Shown here in pieces: positions 8,256 to 16,653 of a stretch of 64,000 nt of DNA. The position numbers and the translations under genes were made by a program. Under the pieces are notes generated by a model. That model was not told where the DNA came from. It did no database searches and worked only from the letters and a program-made list of their open reading frames with translations. Location of the stretch: NCBI GenBank assembly GCA_014377845.1, contig JACMOV010000039.1:1-64000 (forward strand), in the 5' to 3' direction. Positions within the stretch are counted from its first letter, which is position 1; each line of letters opens with the position of its first letter. The stretch comes from Herminiimonas sp. Its GTDB lineage: Bacteria; Pseudomonadota; Gammaproteobacteria; Burkholderiales; Burkholderiaceae_D.

Positions 8256-8324
8256 AAATCCCTTTGTATTCAATGCTTATGCATCTGTATATCTTCTGGT
8301 AAACATCTGTACATCAAGGGATTT
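8256..8324. repeat. Inverted and direct repeats flanking the att core
   Basis: AAATCCCTT (8256-8264) and AAGGGATTT (8316-8324) are a perfect 9-bp inverted repeat ending 4 bases before the tRNA-identical core. Between them CATCTGTA occurs twice (8282-8289 and 8304-8311). Such repeats beside a core are typical arm-type integrase or excisionase sites; that role is an inference. Confidence 0.4.
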
Positions 8325-8328
8325 AGAA

Positions 8329-8373
8329 TTCGTAATCAGTAGGTCGGACGTTCGATTCGTCTCATCAGCACCA
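8329..8373 (+). other. attR: 3' fragment of tRNA-Thr (anticodon CGU)
   Basis: The stretch reads as the 3' part of a tRNA: anticodon loop TTCGTAA with CGT at positions 34-36, anticodon 3' stem TCAGT, variable loop, a T arm with stem GGACG/CGTCT around TTCGATT, acceptor 3' strand CATCAGC, discriminator A and encoded CCA ending at 8373. The 5' half is absent: the preceding bases do not form D arm or acceptor strand. This is the usual outcome of integration into the anticodon-loop region of a tRNA gene, with the intact tRNA recreated at the far (left) end, outside the window. Confidence 0.8.
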
Positions 8374-8381
8374 TTAATTTC

Positions 8382-8417
8382 AAAAGCCAGCACTCGCGAG
8401 AGTCCTGGCTTTTTGTT
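8382..8417 (+). terminator. Rho-independent terminator of the tRNA-Thr gene
   Basis: The arms GCCAG and CTGGC, extended by an inner stem ACTC-GCGA-GAGT with one C-C mismatch, are preceded by AAAA and followed by TTTTT. It begins 9 bases after the tRNA CCA end, so it is the native terminator of the target tRNA gene displaced by the element. Confidence 0.85.
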
Positions 8418-8617
8418 TGGAGGCGCACGTCATGTCGGCGTACCAGCGTCACAAGCACCCCATCGACTTCGCGCAATACCCGCGCCAGATTTCGGGATAT
8501 TATTTAGCTCAAACCTACTCATGGCATCAATGACAACGTACTATAAGACTGGGTCTATGGCATGTCATAGTCTTATTACAGACCCCAATACAGGGCAAAA
8601 AATTTTAGGAGATCACA

Positions 8618-9793
8618 ATGGATGACATCGTAATTGTCGCGGCTCAAAGAACCGCGGTTGGCAAATTTGGCGGCTCGATTGCCAAGGTTTCGGCAGCCGA
8701 CCTGGGCGCGCACGTGATCAAGGGCTTGCTTGCCAAAACGGGTGTCAATCCGGAGCTTGTCAGTGAAGTCATATTAGGACAGGTACTGACCGCCGGCTGC
8801 GGTCAGAATCCGGCGCGGCAAGCGGTCATCAAATCCGGCCTGCCGGACATGGTGCCAGCCTTCACGGTCGGCAAGGTCTGCGGCAGCGGTCTGAAGGCGA
8901 CGCATCTGGCCGCGCAGGCGCTGAAGTGCGGCGATGCGAACATCATCATCGCAGGTGGCCAGGAGAGCATGAGTTCATCGCCACACGTATTGAATGGCTC
9001 GCGCGATGGCTTCCGCATGGGCGACGCGAAGCTGGTCGACACGATGATCGTCGATGGACTGTGGGACGTCTATAACCAATACCACATGGGTGTCACTGCA
9101 GAGAACGTCGCGAAGAAATACAACATCTCGCGTCAGGAGCAGGACGAGTTCGCCGTCGCGTCGCAAAACAAGGCGGAAGCTGCCCAGAAGGCTGGCAAGT
9201 TCAAGGATGAGATCCTGCCTTTCGAGATCGTTCAGAAAAAAGGCTCCACCATCTTCGATACCGATGAATTCATCAAGCACGGTACTACCCTGGAATCACT
9301 GTCAGGTCTGCGCCCGGCATTTGCCAAGGATGGTACCGTCACCGCCGGAAATGCCTCTGGCCTGAATGACGGCGCTGCGGCTGTTGTTATGATGACTGCG
9401 ACGATGGCACGTGATCTGGGACTGACGCCTCTTGCAAAGATCAAGGCTTACGCTTCGGCCGGTCTCGATCCTTCCATCATGGGCATGGGTCCGGTCCCGG
9501 CCACTCAGCGCTGCCTGCAAAAAGCGGGATGGACGCATGCGGATCTCGACCTCATGGAAATCAATGAAGCCTTCGCCGCCCAAGCGATCGCGGTGAACAA
9601 GGAAATGGGCTGGGACACCAGCAAAATCAACGTCAATGGCGGTGCGATTGCAATCGGCCATCCGATCGGTGCATCCGGTTGCCGTATCCTGGTCTCATTG
9701 ATCCACGAAATGATCCGACGTGACGCGAAACGCGGTTTGGCCAGCCTGTGTATTGGCGGCGGAATGGGAGTTGCGCTCGCAATCGAACGTTAG
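8618..9793 (+). CDS. phaA: Acetyl-CoA C-acetyltransferase (beta-ketothiolase)
   Basis: The 391-residue thiolase condenses two acetyl-CoA to acetoacetyl-CoA (or the reverse). Hallmarks are the nucleophilic Cys in KVCGSGLKA near residue 88, NEAFAAQ near 316, the catalytic His in [14 protein letters not shown] near 347, and the C-terminal Cys in LCIGGGMG near 378. The length matches biosynthetic thiolases such as PhaA. A TAGGAGATC ribosome-binding site precedes the ATG. Acetoacetyl-CoA reductase follows 105 bases later, the classic first two steps of polyhydroxybutyrate synthesis; no PHA synthase gene is in the window. Confidence 0.93.
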   Translation: MDDIVIVAAQRTAVGKFGGSIAKVSAADLGAHVIKGLLAKTGVNPELVSEVILGQVLTAGCGQNPARQAVIKSGLPDMVPAFTVGKVCGSGLKATHLAAQALKCGDANIIIAGGQESMSSSPHVLNGSRDGFRMGDAKLVDTMIVDGLWDVYNQYHMGVTAENVAKKYNISRQEQDEFAVASQNKAEAAQKAGKFKDEILPFEIVQKKGSTIFDTDEFIKHGTTLESLSGLRPAFAKDGTVTAGNASGLNDGAAAVVMMTATMARDLGLTPLAKIKAYASAGLDPSIMGMGPVPATQRCLQKAGWTHADLDLMEINEAFAAQAIAVNKEMGWDTSKINVNGGAIAIGHPIGASGCRILVSLIHEMIRRDAKRGLASLCIGGGMGVALAIER

Positions 9794-9801
9794 AATGATC
9801 T

Positions 9802-9822
9802 TGCTGCGCCCCGTGCGCAGCA
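9802..9822. other. Perfect hairpin between phaA and phaB
   Basis: TGCTGCGC and GCGCAGCA surround a 5-base loop, 8 bases after the phaA stop. No T tract follows on the plus strand. It could stabilise or partly terminate the phaA message, giving unequal phaA/phaB expression; the function is an inference. Confidence 0.4.
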
Positions 9823-9898
9823 TCGTTGGACAATAAAAACAGATGAGACAAACCTCAAGTAGTACCTTGTCCCCAATTACAAATAAAAGAGGCGAATC

Positions 9899-10639
9899 AT
9901 GGCACGAGTAGCATTGGTAACAGGCGGTATGGGCGGACTTGGCGAAGCAGTTTGCATCAAGCTTGCGGCATTGGGTTATCGAGTAGTGACGACGTACTCG
10001 CCAGGGAACACGAAGTCGGAGGCATGGCTGCATTCGATGAAAAATCTCGGATTCGATTTTCGGGCGTATGAATGTGACGTTGCCGACTATGATTCTGCAC
10101 AAGCATGCGTCAAGAAGATCCAGGAAGAAATTGGGCCGGTCGATGTTCTGATCAACAACGCCGGTATCACGCGCGACATGACGTTCAAGAAGATGGACAA
10201 GCCGAACTGGGATGCGGTGATGGCGACTAACCTGGACTCCGTGTTCAACATGACCAAGCCAGTCTGCGACGGCATGGTCGAGCGGGGCTGGGGCCGCATC
10301 ATCAACATCTCGTCGGTCAATGGTCAGAAGGGTGCTTTCGGCCAGACCAACTACTCGGCTGCCAAGGCCGGCATGCACGGCTTCACCAAGGCGCTCGCCC
10401 TCGAAGTCGCCCGCAAGCAGGTCACGGTCAATACCATCTCGCCAGGCTACATCGGTACGAAGATGGTGATGGCGATTGCACAGGAAGTGCTCGACACGAA
10501 AATCATTCCGCAAATCCCGATGGCGCGCCTGGGCAAGCCTGAGGAAGTCGCGGGTCTGGTGGCATATCTGGCCTCGGACGAGGCGGCATTCCTGACCGGT
10601 GCAAACATCGCGATTAACGGTGGTCAGCACATGTCGTAG
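9899..10639 (+). CDS. phaB: Acetoacetyl-CoA reductase (NADPH)
   Basis: The 246-residue short-chain dehydrogenase reduces acetoacetyl-CoA to (R)-3-hydroxybutyryl-CoA. It shows the TGGMGGLG cofactor loop (residues 8-15), NNAG near residue 86, and the catalytic Ser-Tyr-Lys set: ISSVNGQKGAFGQTNYSAAKAG near 137-157. The C-terminal INGGQHMS is typical of PhaB. A GAGGCG ribosome-binding site precedes the ATG. It is transcribed with or just after phaA and followed by a terminator. Confidence 0.93.
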   Translation: MARVALVTGGMGGLGEAVCIKLAALGYRVVTTYSPGNTKSEAWLHSMKNLGFDFRAYECDVADYDSAQACVKKIQEEIGPVDVLINNAGITRDMTFKKMDKPNWDAVMATNLDSVFNMTKPVCDGMVERGWGRIINISSVNGQKGAFGQTNYSAAKAGMHGFTKALALEVARKQVTVNTISPGYIGTKMVMAIAQEVLDTKIIPQIPMARLGKPEEVAGLVAYLASDEAAFLTGANIAINGGQHMS

Positions 10640-10669
10640 GAAAGATGTGTGGTTGCGCTTCGCAAAGGT

Positions 10670-10698
10670 GGCGTCCTGTGGTTCAGGGCGCCATTTTT
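10670..10698 (+). terminator. Rho-independent terminator after phaB
   Basis: GGCGTCCT and AGGGCGCC (one G-T pair) enclose a 7-base loop and are followed by ATTTTT, 30 bases after the phaB stop. Confidence 0.75.
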
Positions 10699-10816
10699 CG
10701 TTTGCGTGACAAGTTCAGATGAGGGTGACGAAAGCGGTGTGAGGCCGTCTTCTTTGGCATTGGTCCGTGTTCGCTGATCCACGTGTGTCGCGACAGCAAT
10801 CGTTGTCCGACCCCCG

Positions 10817-10847
10817 TTCGGTGTAAGCCAGAAGGCGCAGCTATAAT
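10817..10847 (+). promoter_or_regulatory. Candidate bufABC promoter
   Basis: A consensus TATAAT lies at 10842-10847, 43 bases before the bufA ATG. A -35 hexamer is weak (TTCGGT at 10817-10822 with a long 19-base spacing), so an activator or an alternative sigma factor could be needed. In Caulobacter, bufferin genes are under an ECF sigma factor; I see no clear ECF motif pair here. Confidence 0.35.
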
Positions 10848-10889
10848 TGCGCAATCACAAACCGGCTCATCAATGAAAGGGACTCACTC

Positions 10890-11153
10890 ATGAACAAGCG
10901 TCAAGCAATGCTGGCATCCGCACTGGCCGTCGTTTGCGGCACGGGATTGAGCAGCATGCACCTTGCGCAGGCAGCGGAAGAAGCCAAGGATAAATGCTAT
11001 GGCATCGCCAAGGCGGGCCAAAACGATTGCGCAACCGATAACAACACCCATTCCTGCGCCGGCCAGGCAAAAAAGGACATGGACAGGAACGAGTGGAAAT
11101 ACGTCGCCAAAGGCACGTGTGAAAAACTCGGCGGCAAGCTCACATCGAAATAA
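10890..11153 (+). CDS. bufA1: DUF2282 bufferin precursor peptide (BufA1-type)
   Basis: The 87-residue protein has a Sec signal peptide (basic MNKR, hydrophobic core, cleavage likely after AQA near residue 28) and a mature domain with four conserved cysteines at 36, 47, 56 and 77, in the DUF2282 pattern [14 protein letters not shown] and [12 protein letters not shown]. Bufferins are ribosomal peptides whose core cysteines are converted by an MNIO enzyme to thiooxazole-type groups that bind copper, and they are exported to the periplasm. An AAAGGG site precedes the ATG. The modifying enzyme and its partner follow directly. Confidence 0.88.
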   Translation: MNKRQAMLASALAVVCGTGLSSMHLAQAAEEAKDKCYGIAKAGQNDCATDNNTHSCAGQAKKDMDRNEWKYVAKGTCEKLGGKLTSK

Positions 11154-11176
11154 GCTTGTCTGAAAAACTTGTTGGC

Positions 11177-12019
11177 ATGAGTGATTCCAGTGTCGGGATT
11201 GGTCTGCGCGCAGCGCACTACCGACACTTTCTGGCCGACCGACCCGCAGTCGACTGGATCGAAGTACATACCGAGAATTATCTCAATCCGGGCACCTGGG
11301 ATGCACACGTGCTTGACTCGTTGCGCCGCGATTATCCGGTCAGCTTGCATGGGGTCGGTCTTGGCATCGGTTCGGCAGATGGCTTCTCCGAAACTCACCT
11401 TCAACGAGTCGCCGATGTAGTGAGGCGCATCGAACCCATCCTGGTATCCGAGCATCTCTGCTGGGCAGCGACGGCGCAGCATCATCTCAACGACCTGTTG
11501 CCGATGGCCCTGACGAAGGAGGCCCTCGCGCTTGTCTGCGATCGGGTCGACCGGATACAGGCGCGGCTAAAACGCAAGATATTGCTGGAAAACGTCTCGA
11601 CCTTCCTGCGTTTCGATGCAGATACCATGACTGAGTCGGATTTCCTGGCGGCCGTCGCAAACCGCACCGGTTGCGGCATTCTTCTGGACGTCAATAATCT
11701 GTTCGTCAACCAATGCAATCATGACGAAGATGCCCTTGCGGCGATCGCCGCGCTACCAGTCGAGGCGGTGGGCGAGATACATCTTGCGGGCCATCTGGTC
11801 ACTCCCGATGTCGTCATCGACCACCACGGTAGCCGCGTCGCCGAGCCGGTCTGGCAGCTCTACGAGGCTGCTGTGCGCAAGTTCGGGCCGGTTGCATCAC
11901 TGATCGAATGGGATACCGACCTGCCAGCAATCGAGGTCCTGCTTGATGAAGCAGCTCTTGCTCGTCAGCGCCAATGTAAGGCCATGACAAATCAGGCTGG
12001 GCTCCATGGATTTGCGTGA
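11177..12019 (+). CDS. bufB: MNIO (DUF692) peptide-modifying oxidase
   Basis: The protein has 280 residues, or 287 if a TTG at 11156 (2 bases after the bufA stop) is used; neither start has a clear ribosome-binding site, and the ATG is preferred. The TIM-barrel multinuclear iron enzyme motifs are all present: [69 protein letters not shown] and [10 protein letters not shown], which supply the Glu, His, Asp and Asn iron ligands. Enzymes of this family oxidise Cys residues of partner peptides. It lies between bufA and bufC, overlapping bufC by 14 bases. Confidence 0.9.
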   Translation: MSDSSVGIGLRAAHYRHFLADRPAVDWIEVHTENYLNPGTWDAHVLDSLRRDYPVSLHGVGLGIGSADGFSETHLQRVADVVRRIEPILVSEHLCWAATAQHHLNDLLPMALTKEALALVCDRVDRIQARLKRKILLENVSTFLRFDADTMTESDFLAAVANRTGCGILLDVNNLFVNQCNHDEDALAAIAALPVEAVGEIHLAGHLVTPDVVIDHHGSRVAEPVWQLYEAAVRKFGPVASLIEWDTDLPAIEVLLDEAALARQRQCKAMTNQAGLHGFA

Positions 12020-12806
12020 ATCCCAGGCAGCGATGGCAGCCGCGCTGTTCGACGTCACCAACCTGGCGCCGGCGCTGCCGCTGTTCAAGGGTGACCCGCA
12101 TGTCGTTGCCCAGCGGCTGGCACAGTATCGGGGCACGCTCGGCGCGAATCGAGAAAAGGCGCTGGCGGCAGCGTACCCGGTCTTGCAAACGCTGGTGGGG
12201 CCGGAATTTTTTGCGGCATTAAGCGATGCCTACGGCAGCGCGCATCCATCGACCTCGGGCGACCTGAATCGCTTCGGTAGCGCATTCGAAACATTCCTGC
12301 GGGCTTTCCCGCATGTGGCTGCCTATCCGTATTTTCCGGCAGTAGCGCGCCTCGAATGGCTGCTGCATTGCGTGCATCATGCACCTGCGACACCGGCCCT
12401 TGATGCTGCCGAATTGTCAGAATTGTCGCTGGCGGAGATCGATGCATTGCGATTGACACTGCGTCCCGTCAGCCGCCTGTATTGCGCATCGACTGCCGCG
12501 GTGTCGGTATGGCAGGCGCATCAAACCGAATCGCACGCGACGTTCCCCGAATCGGTCGATCATCCTGAATGGGCGGTCGTGGCCCGCCCGCAGTGGAAGC
12601 CGCTGGTGTTATCGCTTTCCGAAGCCGGATTCACCATCCTGGATGCGGTCCATCAGGGTTACTGCCTTGGAGACGCGCTGGATCGCGGCCTGGAGATTCA
12701 CCCGGATTACGATTTCGCGGTGAATCTGAAAGCGTGGCTGGAAGCCGGACTTTTCGCGGCGACCGGTTCCAGCGGAGCGATCGCGGCGGCGTCCTTCAGG
12801 ACTTGA
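12006..12806 (+). CDS. bufC: DUF2063 RiPP partner protein (BufC/HvfC-type)
   Basis: The 266-residue protein starts with the DUF2063 domain (residues about 8-100: [14 protein letters not shown], then [23 protein letters not shown] and [19 protein letters not shown]). This family partners MNIO enzymes and is thought to recruit the precursor peptide. The C-terminal half (about 110-255) carries the usual second domain with [14 protein letters not shown]. It is translationally coupled to bufB by a 14-base overlap. Its 3' end overlaps the convergent unknown gene by 11 bases. No DoxX-like membrane gene follows, unlike many buf operons. Confidence 0.88.
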   Translation: MDLRESQAAMAAALFDVTNLAPALPLFKGDPHVVAQRLAQYRGTLGANREKALAAAYPVLQTLVGPEFFAALSDAYGSAHPSTSGDLNRFGSAFETFLRAFPHVAAYPYFPAVARLEWLLHCVHHAPATPALDAAELSELSLAEIDALRLTLRPVSRLYCASTAAVSVWQAHQTESHATFPESVDHPEWAVVARPQWKPLVLSLSEAGFTILDAVHQGYCLGDALDRGLEIHPDYDFAVNLKAWLEAGLFAATGSSGAIAAASFRT

Positions 12807-13494
12807 CCCAGGTGCTCATCCGCGGCTGTGAAGAAGTGCGGAATTCCATGTTGGTGATGCCGATCGAGCCGACCGGCCCGCTCACGAAATTCAAGCCGGG
12901 CTTCACGGGGAACAAAAAATTATCCCGCAAAAAAATATCGGTGTGGCAGTTGGCGCTGGCGTTGTTCAGCTGCGGTTTGATCTCGTCCCAAAGGCCGTCC
13001 GTGATCCAGCCGTACAGAAAAAGCTGGTTCGGGTAGAGCGAGCTGTCGGCGTCGAGATATCCCTTCTGTTGTTCTTGCAATGCCGGGTGCTGCGGCGGCG
13101 CCTTGCCCACGTACAGGTCGATCCAGCCTTCGCTGATGGAATAGGCATCTTCTTTCTGGTAGGCGCTGTCCTTGAGCAGCAACTGCCATTTGCAACTCAG
13201 TTCGATGCGTTTTTCGAGGCCCCATTTTTCGGTCCACATCGATTGGCCGTCGCTCACCGTCAGCTGGGTGCGGATGATCTGCCCGATCAGCACCGGCTCC
13301 ATCGCCCGCAACTCGTCGAGCCGCTCATGCAGGTTCCAGAAAAGCCACTTGGTGCGTTCGCTGTCGCTCATGTCGGGCAACTCGCTGATGCGTCGTGCAC
13401 CGTAGGGCTCCAGACCGCGCATCACGTCGCGCCGCATTTTTTCATGCATTTCATCCGAGTCGATACTGTATTTTCCACTGCTGACCGCTTGCAT
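12796..13494 (-). CDS. Hypothetical protein (232 aa)
   Basis: I do not recognise this family. The start at 13494 is chosen for the GGAGG site 4 bases upstream; the frame extends to 13647 without such a signal. The protein is acidic to neutral, lacks a signal peptide or membrane segment, and contains several Trp-rich strands (WLFWNLHERLDELRAMEPV, ISEGWIDLYVG, FLYGWITDGLWDEI). It ends inside the 3' end of bufC on the opposite strand, so the two converge with no terminator space between them. Confidence 0.6.
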   Translation of the reverse strand: MQAVSSGKYSIDSDEMHEKMRRDVMRGLEPYGARRISELPDMSDSERTKWLFWNLHERLDELRAMEPVLIGQIIRTQLTVSDGQSMWTEKWGLEKRIELSCKWQLLLKDSAYQKEDAYSISEGWIDLYVGKAPPQHPALQEQQKGYLDADSSLYPNQLFLYGWITDGLWDEIKPQLNNASANCHTDIFLRDNFLFPVKPGLNFVSGPVGSIGITNMEFRTSSQPRMSTWVKS

Positions 13495-13651
13495 GAGACC
13501 TCCGAGTGGTTCGATTCCATCGCCGGGGCGTGCCGTCCGGTGAGTGGACTGACGTGAAAAAACGTCAAACCATTTCCTGAGGCAAATTGGCGAAGTCCGG
13601 TTTGACACCGCTACCGCCGCCGAAATCCCGCACGGTCGAAATATCATCCGA

Positions 13652-15313
13652 CTACCGATGATCGGTCAGCCAGTGCATCGGACCCGGCATGAACAGGCGC
13701 GGATCCATCTGCCGCAGGTTGGCGGCCACGACGACGGGTGTGGCGCACTGGTCGAGTACGTCGCGTTGCAAGTCGATACCGGGTGCGATCTCGATCAGAG
13801 TCAGGCATCCATCGCGCATGGCGAAAACCGCACGCTCAGTGACATACAGGACCGGTATGCCAAGGCTGGCGACATAAGGCCCGTTGAAACTCAAGTGCGC
13901 CACGTGCGCGACGATCTTTTTCAAGCGGCCTTCAGTGAGGATTTTCAGCGTGCCCTCGCGCGCTTCGATCTGCAGCCCGCCGGCCGTCAGTGTGCCCATG
14001 AACACCAGCGCCTTGGCGGACTGCGTGATGTTGATGAAGCCGCCCACACCTGCGATCAGCATCTTGCCCTCTTCGCCGAACTTGCTGACATTGACGTTGC
14101 CATGCGCATCGAGTTCGGCCAGTCCGAGGAAGGCGAGATCGATGCCGCCACCGTCGTAGAAATCGAATTGTGCCGGCTGATCGATCACGGCTTCCGGATA
14201 GTGCGACGCGCCGAAGGACAGCCCGTCGGCAGGCGTGCCCCCGATCGGGCCGGCTTCGACAGTCAGCGTGAAGCCGTCGATGTTTTCGGCGGCGGCCAGG
14301 GTGGCGACACCCGCCGGCATACCGACCCCGAGGTTGACGACGCGCGGCCCGCGCGCCACCACTTCCATCAGCGCACGCCGTTGCACGATGGTTCGCGCAT
14401 CCAGCACTGCCGGCGGTAACGGCGGCGACGGCATCGCGCGCTCGCCGGCCGCGGCTTGGCGGCCGCGATAGGCCGTGAAGTAGGACGGATTGAACGCTTC
14501 GCCGAAGGTCATTTGATGCTCGTGCGGATCGGCGCACACCACGACGGCATCGACCAGGATGCCGGGCACGTGGATCGCCTGCAGGTTGTCATGGTGATCG
14601 ACGAGGCGCTTGACCTGGGCGATCACGATGCCGCCGGAATTGCGGGCTGCCTGGGCGATCGAGAGCAATTCATGATGAAAGGCTTCTTCGTGGGTGCTCA
14701 GATTGCCGTTGGCATCGGCTGCAGTCGCGCGGATCAGGGCGCAATGGATCGGAAAGGAGGCGTAGAACAGGTAGTCCTCGCCGCGAAATTGCATTGCTTC
14801 GACCCAGCGTGGGCCGCCAGTTGCGGCTGCCGCGCGGGTAGCCGCGACCGCCGTGGCGTTGATTGCACCGCCATGAAAACGCGGATCCAGTTCCGTGCGG
14901 GGATCGACAAAGGTATTGAGGCCGATTTTCGTCAGCACGCCCGGCTTGCCGCCGGCAATGGCGCGATACAGATGCGTCATCACGCCTTGCGGCAGGTTGT
15001 AGCCTTCGCACTCTTCGTCCAGGGCGAGTTGCCCTAGCCGGGTGGCGGAGCGCCAGTGGCCGCCGACCACGCGGCGCGTCATGCCCGGATTGCCGAAGTG
15101 GTTGACGCCGCGCGTGGCGCGATCGCCCTGTCCAGCAGAGTAGACCAAGGTCAGGTCACGCGGCAGGCCGGTTTCAAGGAAGCGCCGCTCGAGCGCATTG
15201 GTGATTGCTTCGGCATGGCCGGCGCCGACGAAACCGGCGCTGGCGACGGTCCAGCCTGACTGCACCAGCGCTGCGGCCTGGGCCTCGGTGAGGATTTTCA
15301 TGATCGACGGCAT
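13652..15313 (-). CDS. Acyl-CoA:acetate/3-ketoacid CoA-transferase (YdiF-type fusion)
   Basis: At 553 residues the protein fuses the alpha and beta CoA-transferase halves, as in YdiF and propionate CoA-transferases. The alpha half has SAGFVGAGHAEAI near the N-terminus and GLNTFVDPR near 131. The beta half has VNLGVGMPAGV near 326-337 and the catalytic Glu353 in EAGPIGG. It moves CoA between short-chain acyl-CoA and acetate or 3-keto acids, in the cytosol. It starts 51 bases after the zinc-peptidase gene ends. A second ATG at 15301 is possible. With phaAB nearby, a link to short-chain or PHB metabolism is plausible but inferred. Confidence 0.88.
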   Translation of the reverse strand: MPSIMKILTEAQAAALVQSGWTVASAGFVGAGHAEAITNALERRFLETGLPRDLTLVYSAGQGDRATRGVNHFGNPGMTRRVVGGHWRSATRLGQLALDEECEGYNLPQGVMTHLYRAIAGGKPGVLTKIGLNTFVDPRTELDPRFHGGAINATAVAATRAAAATGGPRWVEAMQFRGEDYLFYASFPIHCALIRATAADANGNLSTHEEAFHHELLSIAQAARNSGGIVIAQVKRLVDHHDNLQAIHVPGILVDAVVVCADPHEHQMTFGEAFNPSYFTAYRGRQAAAGERAMPSPPLPPAVLDARTIVQRRALMEVVARGPRVVNLGVGMPAGVATLAAAENIDGFTLTVEAGPIGGTPADGLSFGASHYPEAVIDQPAQFDFYDGGGIDLAFLGLAELDAHGNVNVSKFGEEGKMLIAGVGGFINITQSAKALVFMGTLTAGGLQIEAREGTLKILTEGRLKKIVAHVAHLSFNGPYVASLGIPVLYVTERAVFAMRDGCLTLIEIAPGIDLQRDVLDQCATPVVVAANLRQMDPRLFMPGPMHWLTDHR

Positions 15314-15364
15314 CTCGCAGGTGATAAGTTGCCGCCGAGTATACCTGTCGGGTTACGGATCAGC

Positions 15365-16249
15365 TCACAGCTGCTTGCTTTCGAACGTGTTGCAGCTCGC
15401 CATCTGGCCGGAGTCGATACCCTTCTTGAACCAGCGTACGCGTTGCTCCGACGTGCCGTGGGTGAAGGAATCCGGCACCACGTAGCCCTGTGCCTGCTTT
15501 TGCAGTGCATCGTCGCCGATCGCAGTCGCTGCCGCGAGCGCGCTTTCGACGTCGCCCGACTCCAGGATGTGGCGCGACTGGTTGGCGTGAAATGCCCAGA
15601 CGCCCGCGTAGCAGTCGGCCTGCAGTTCGACCCGCACCGAGAGTGCGTTTGCCTGCGTTTTCGATGCCCGCTCGCGCGCGGCATCGACCTTGCCCATGGT
15701 GCCGACCAGGTTCTGTACGTGGTGACCCACTTCATGGGCGATCACATAGGCTTCGGCGAAATCGCTGGAGACGTGAAAACGCTCCTGCATCAGCTTGTAG
15801 AACGCCAGATCGATGTAGACCTTCTGGTCGCCCGGGCAGTAGAAGGGACCGGCAGCCGTCTGGCCGGTGCCGCAGGCCGTCGGTGTACTGCCGGAGAAAA
15901 TCCGCAGCTTCGGCTTGATGTAGGTGGCATTGCGCTCGGCGAAGAGCTGGGTCCAGGTGTCTTCGGTATCGGCCAGGACTGTGGAAACCAGCTTCGTCGT
16001 TCGATCGGTCGCCGGTGCATGCGGTGCGGGCGCGGATTGCACCGGCGCGCTGCCGCCACCGCCGTTCAGCAAGCTCAGGACCGTCATCGGATTGATGCCG
16101 AAGAAGTAGGAGGCCACCAGGGCGATCGCGATCGAGCCGATGCCGATCGAACCCCCGCCGAGGTTGAAGCCGCCACCGCCGCCGCCGCCACCGCCGTCAC
16201 CGCGCACATCCTCGACGTTGTCGCTCTCGCGATTGCCTTCCCATTTCAT
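15365..16249 (-). CDS. ypfJ: YpfJ-like neutral zinc metallopeptidase
   Basis: The 294-residue protein begins with a family-typical start MKWEGNRES-DNVEDVR, followed by a glycine run (about 19-33) and one transmembrane helix (about 36-60). A Pro/Ala linker leads to the peptidase domain with zinc-binding HEVGH at 172-176 inside IAHEVGHHVQNL. Conserved Cys pairs occur at CGTGQT and YCPGD. The domain probably faces the periplasm. The substrate of this family is unknown. The poly-Gly tract is encoded by a GCC-rich run near 16168-16200. Confidence 0.88.
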   Translation of the reverse strand: MKWEGNRESDNVEDVRGDGGGGGGGGGFNLGGGSIGIGSIAIALVASYFFGINPMTVLSLLNGGGGSAPVQSAPAPHAPATDRTTKLVSTVLADTEDTWTQLFAERNATYIKPKLRIFSGSTPTACGTGQTAAGPFYCPGDQKVYIDLAFYKLMQERFHVSSDFAEAYVIAHEVGHHVQNLVGTMGKVDAARERASKTQANALSVRVELQADCYAGVWAFHANQSRHILESGDVESALAAATAIGDDALQKQAQGYVVPDSFTHGTSEQRVRWFKKGIDSGQMASCNTFESKQL

Positions 16250-16431
16250 ACGATCACCCGATAAGGTTGTGCCGGCACAGTGTTGTGCCGGTCTTCATGA
16301 GTTTGCAGCACTTGCCACGCGGTTCGTCGATGCCGACCGGTGAATACAGGCGCCGTGCCGCGTGAGTGTAGCTGATCGAACAGCAGTCGTTACGCTTCCT
16401 GCCGCACTTTGGCAGGGTTGAAAAAACCTGC

Positions 16432-16650
16432 TCAAGGCGCAACGACGCGAATCCGGATGTCGCCAATCCGCACTGTCTGACCCGCGCGGATCTTGCACGT
16501 CTTGCGCAGCTCGGACTGGCCATCGACCGCGACCACGCCGGAGGCGACCAATGCCTTGCCGGCGCCGCCGCTGTCGCAGATGCCGACCAGCTTGAGCAGC
16601 TGGTTCAATTCGACGTAGTCGTCGTTGAGGCTGAATGTCACTTGTTCCAT
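16432..16650 (-). CDS. S4-type RNA-binding protein (YbcJ-like)
   Basis: The 72-residue protein is a free S4 domain: ELNQLLKLVGICDSGGAGKALVASG forms the paired helices, then VAVDGQSELRKTCKIRAGQTV the RNA-binding strands. Length and sequence match the YbcJ family, which is thought to bind structured RNA. It begins 4 bases from the end-to-start junction with the S9 peptidase gene (stop 16654), so both belong to one transcript. Confidence 0.85.
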   Translation of the reverse strand: MEQVTFSLNDDYVELNQLLKLVGICDSGGAGKALVASGVVAVDGQSELRKTCKIRAGQTVRIGDIRIRVVAP

Positions 16651-16653
16651 GAA

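Noticed and set aside
8413..8625. 70-codon plus-strand frame between the tRNA terminator and phaA
   Set aside because: It has no ribosome-binding site or homology and runs through the phaA leader and start.
16168..16203. GCC-rich simple repeat
   Set aside because: It simply encodes the glycine run typical of the YpfJ-like peptidase.
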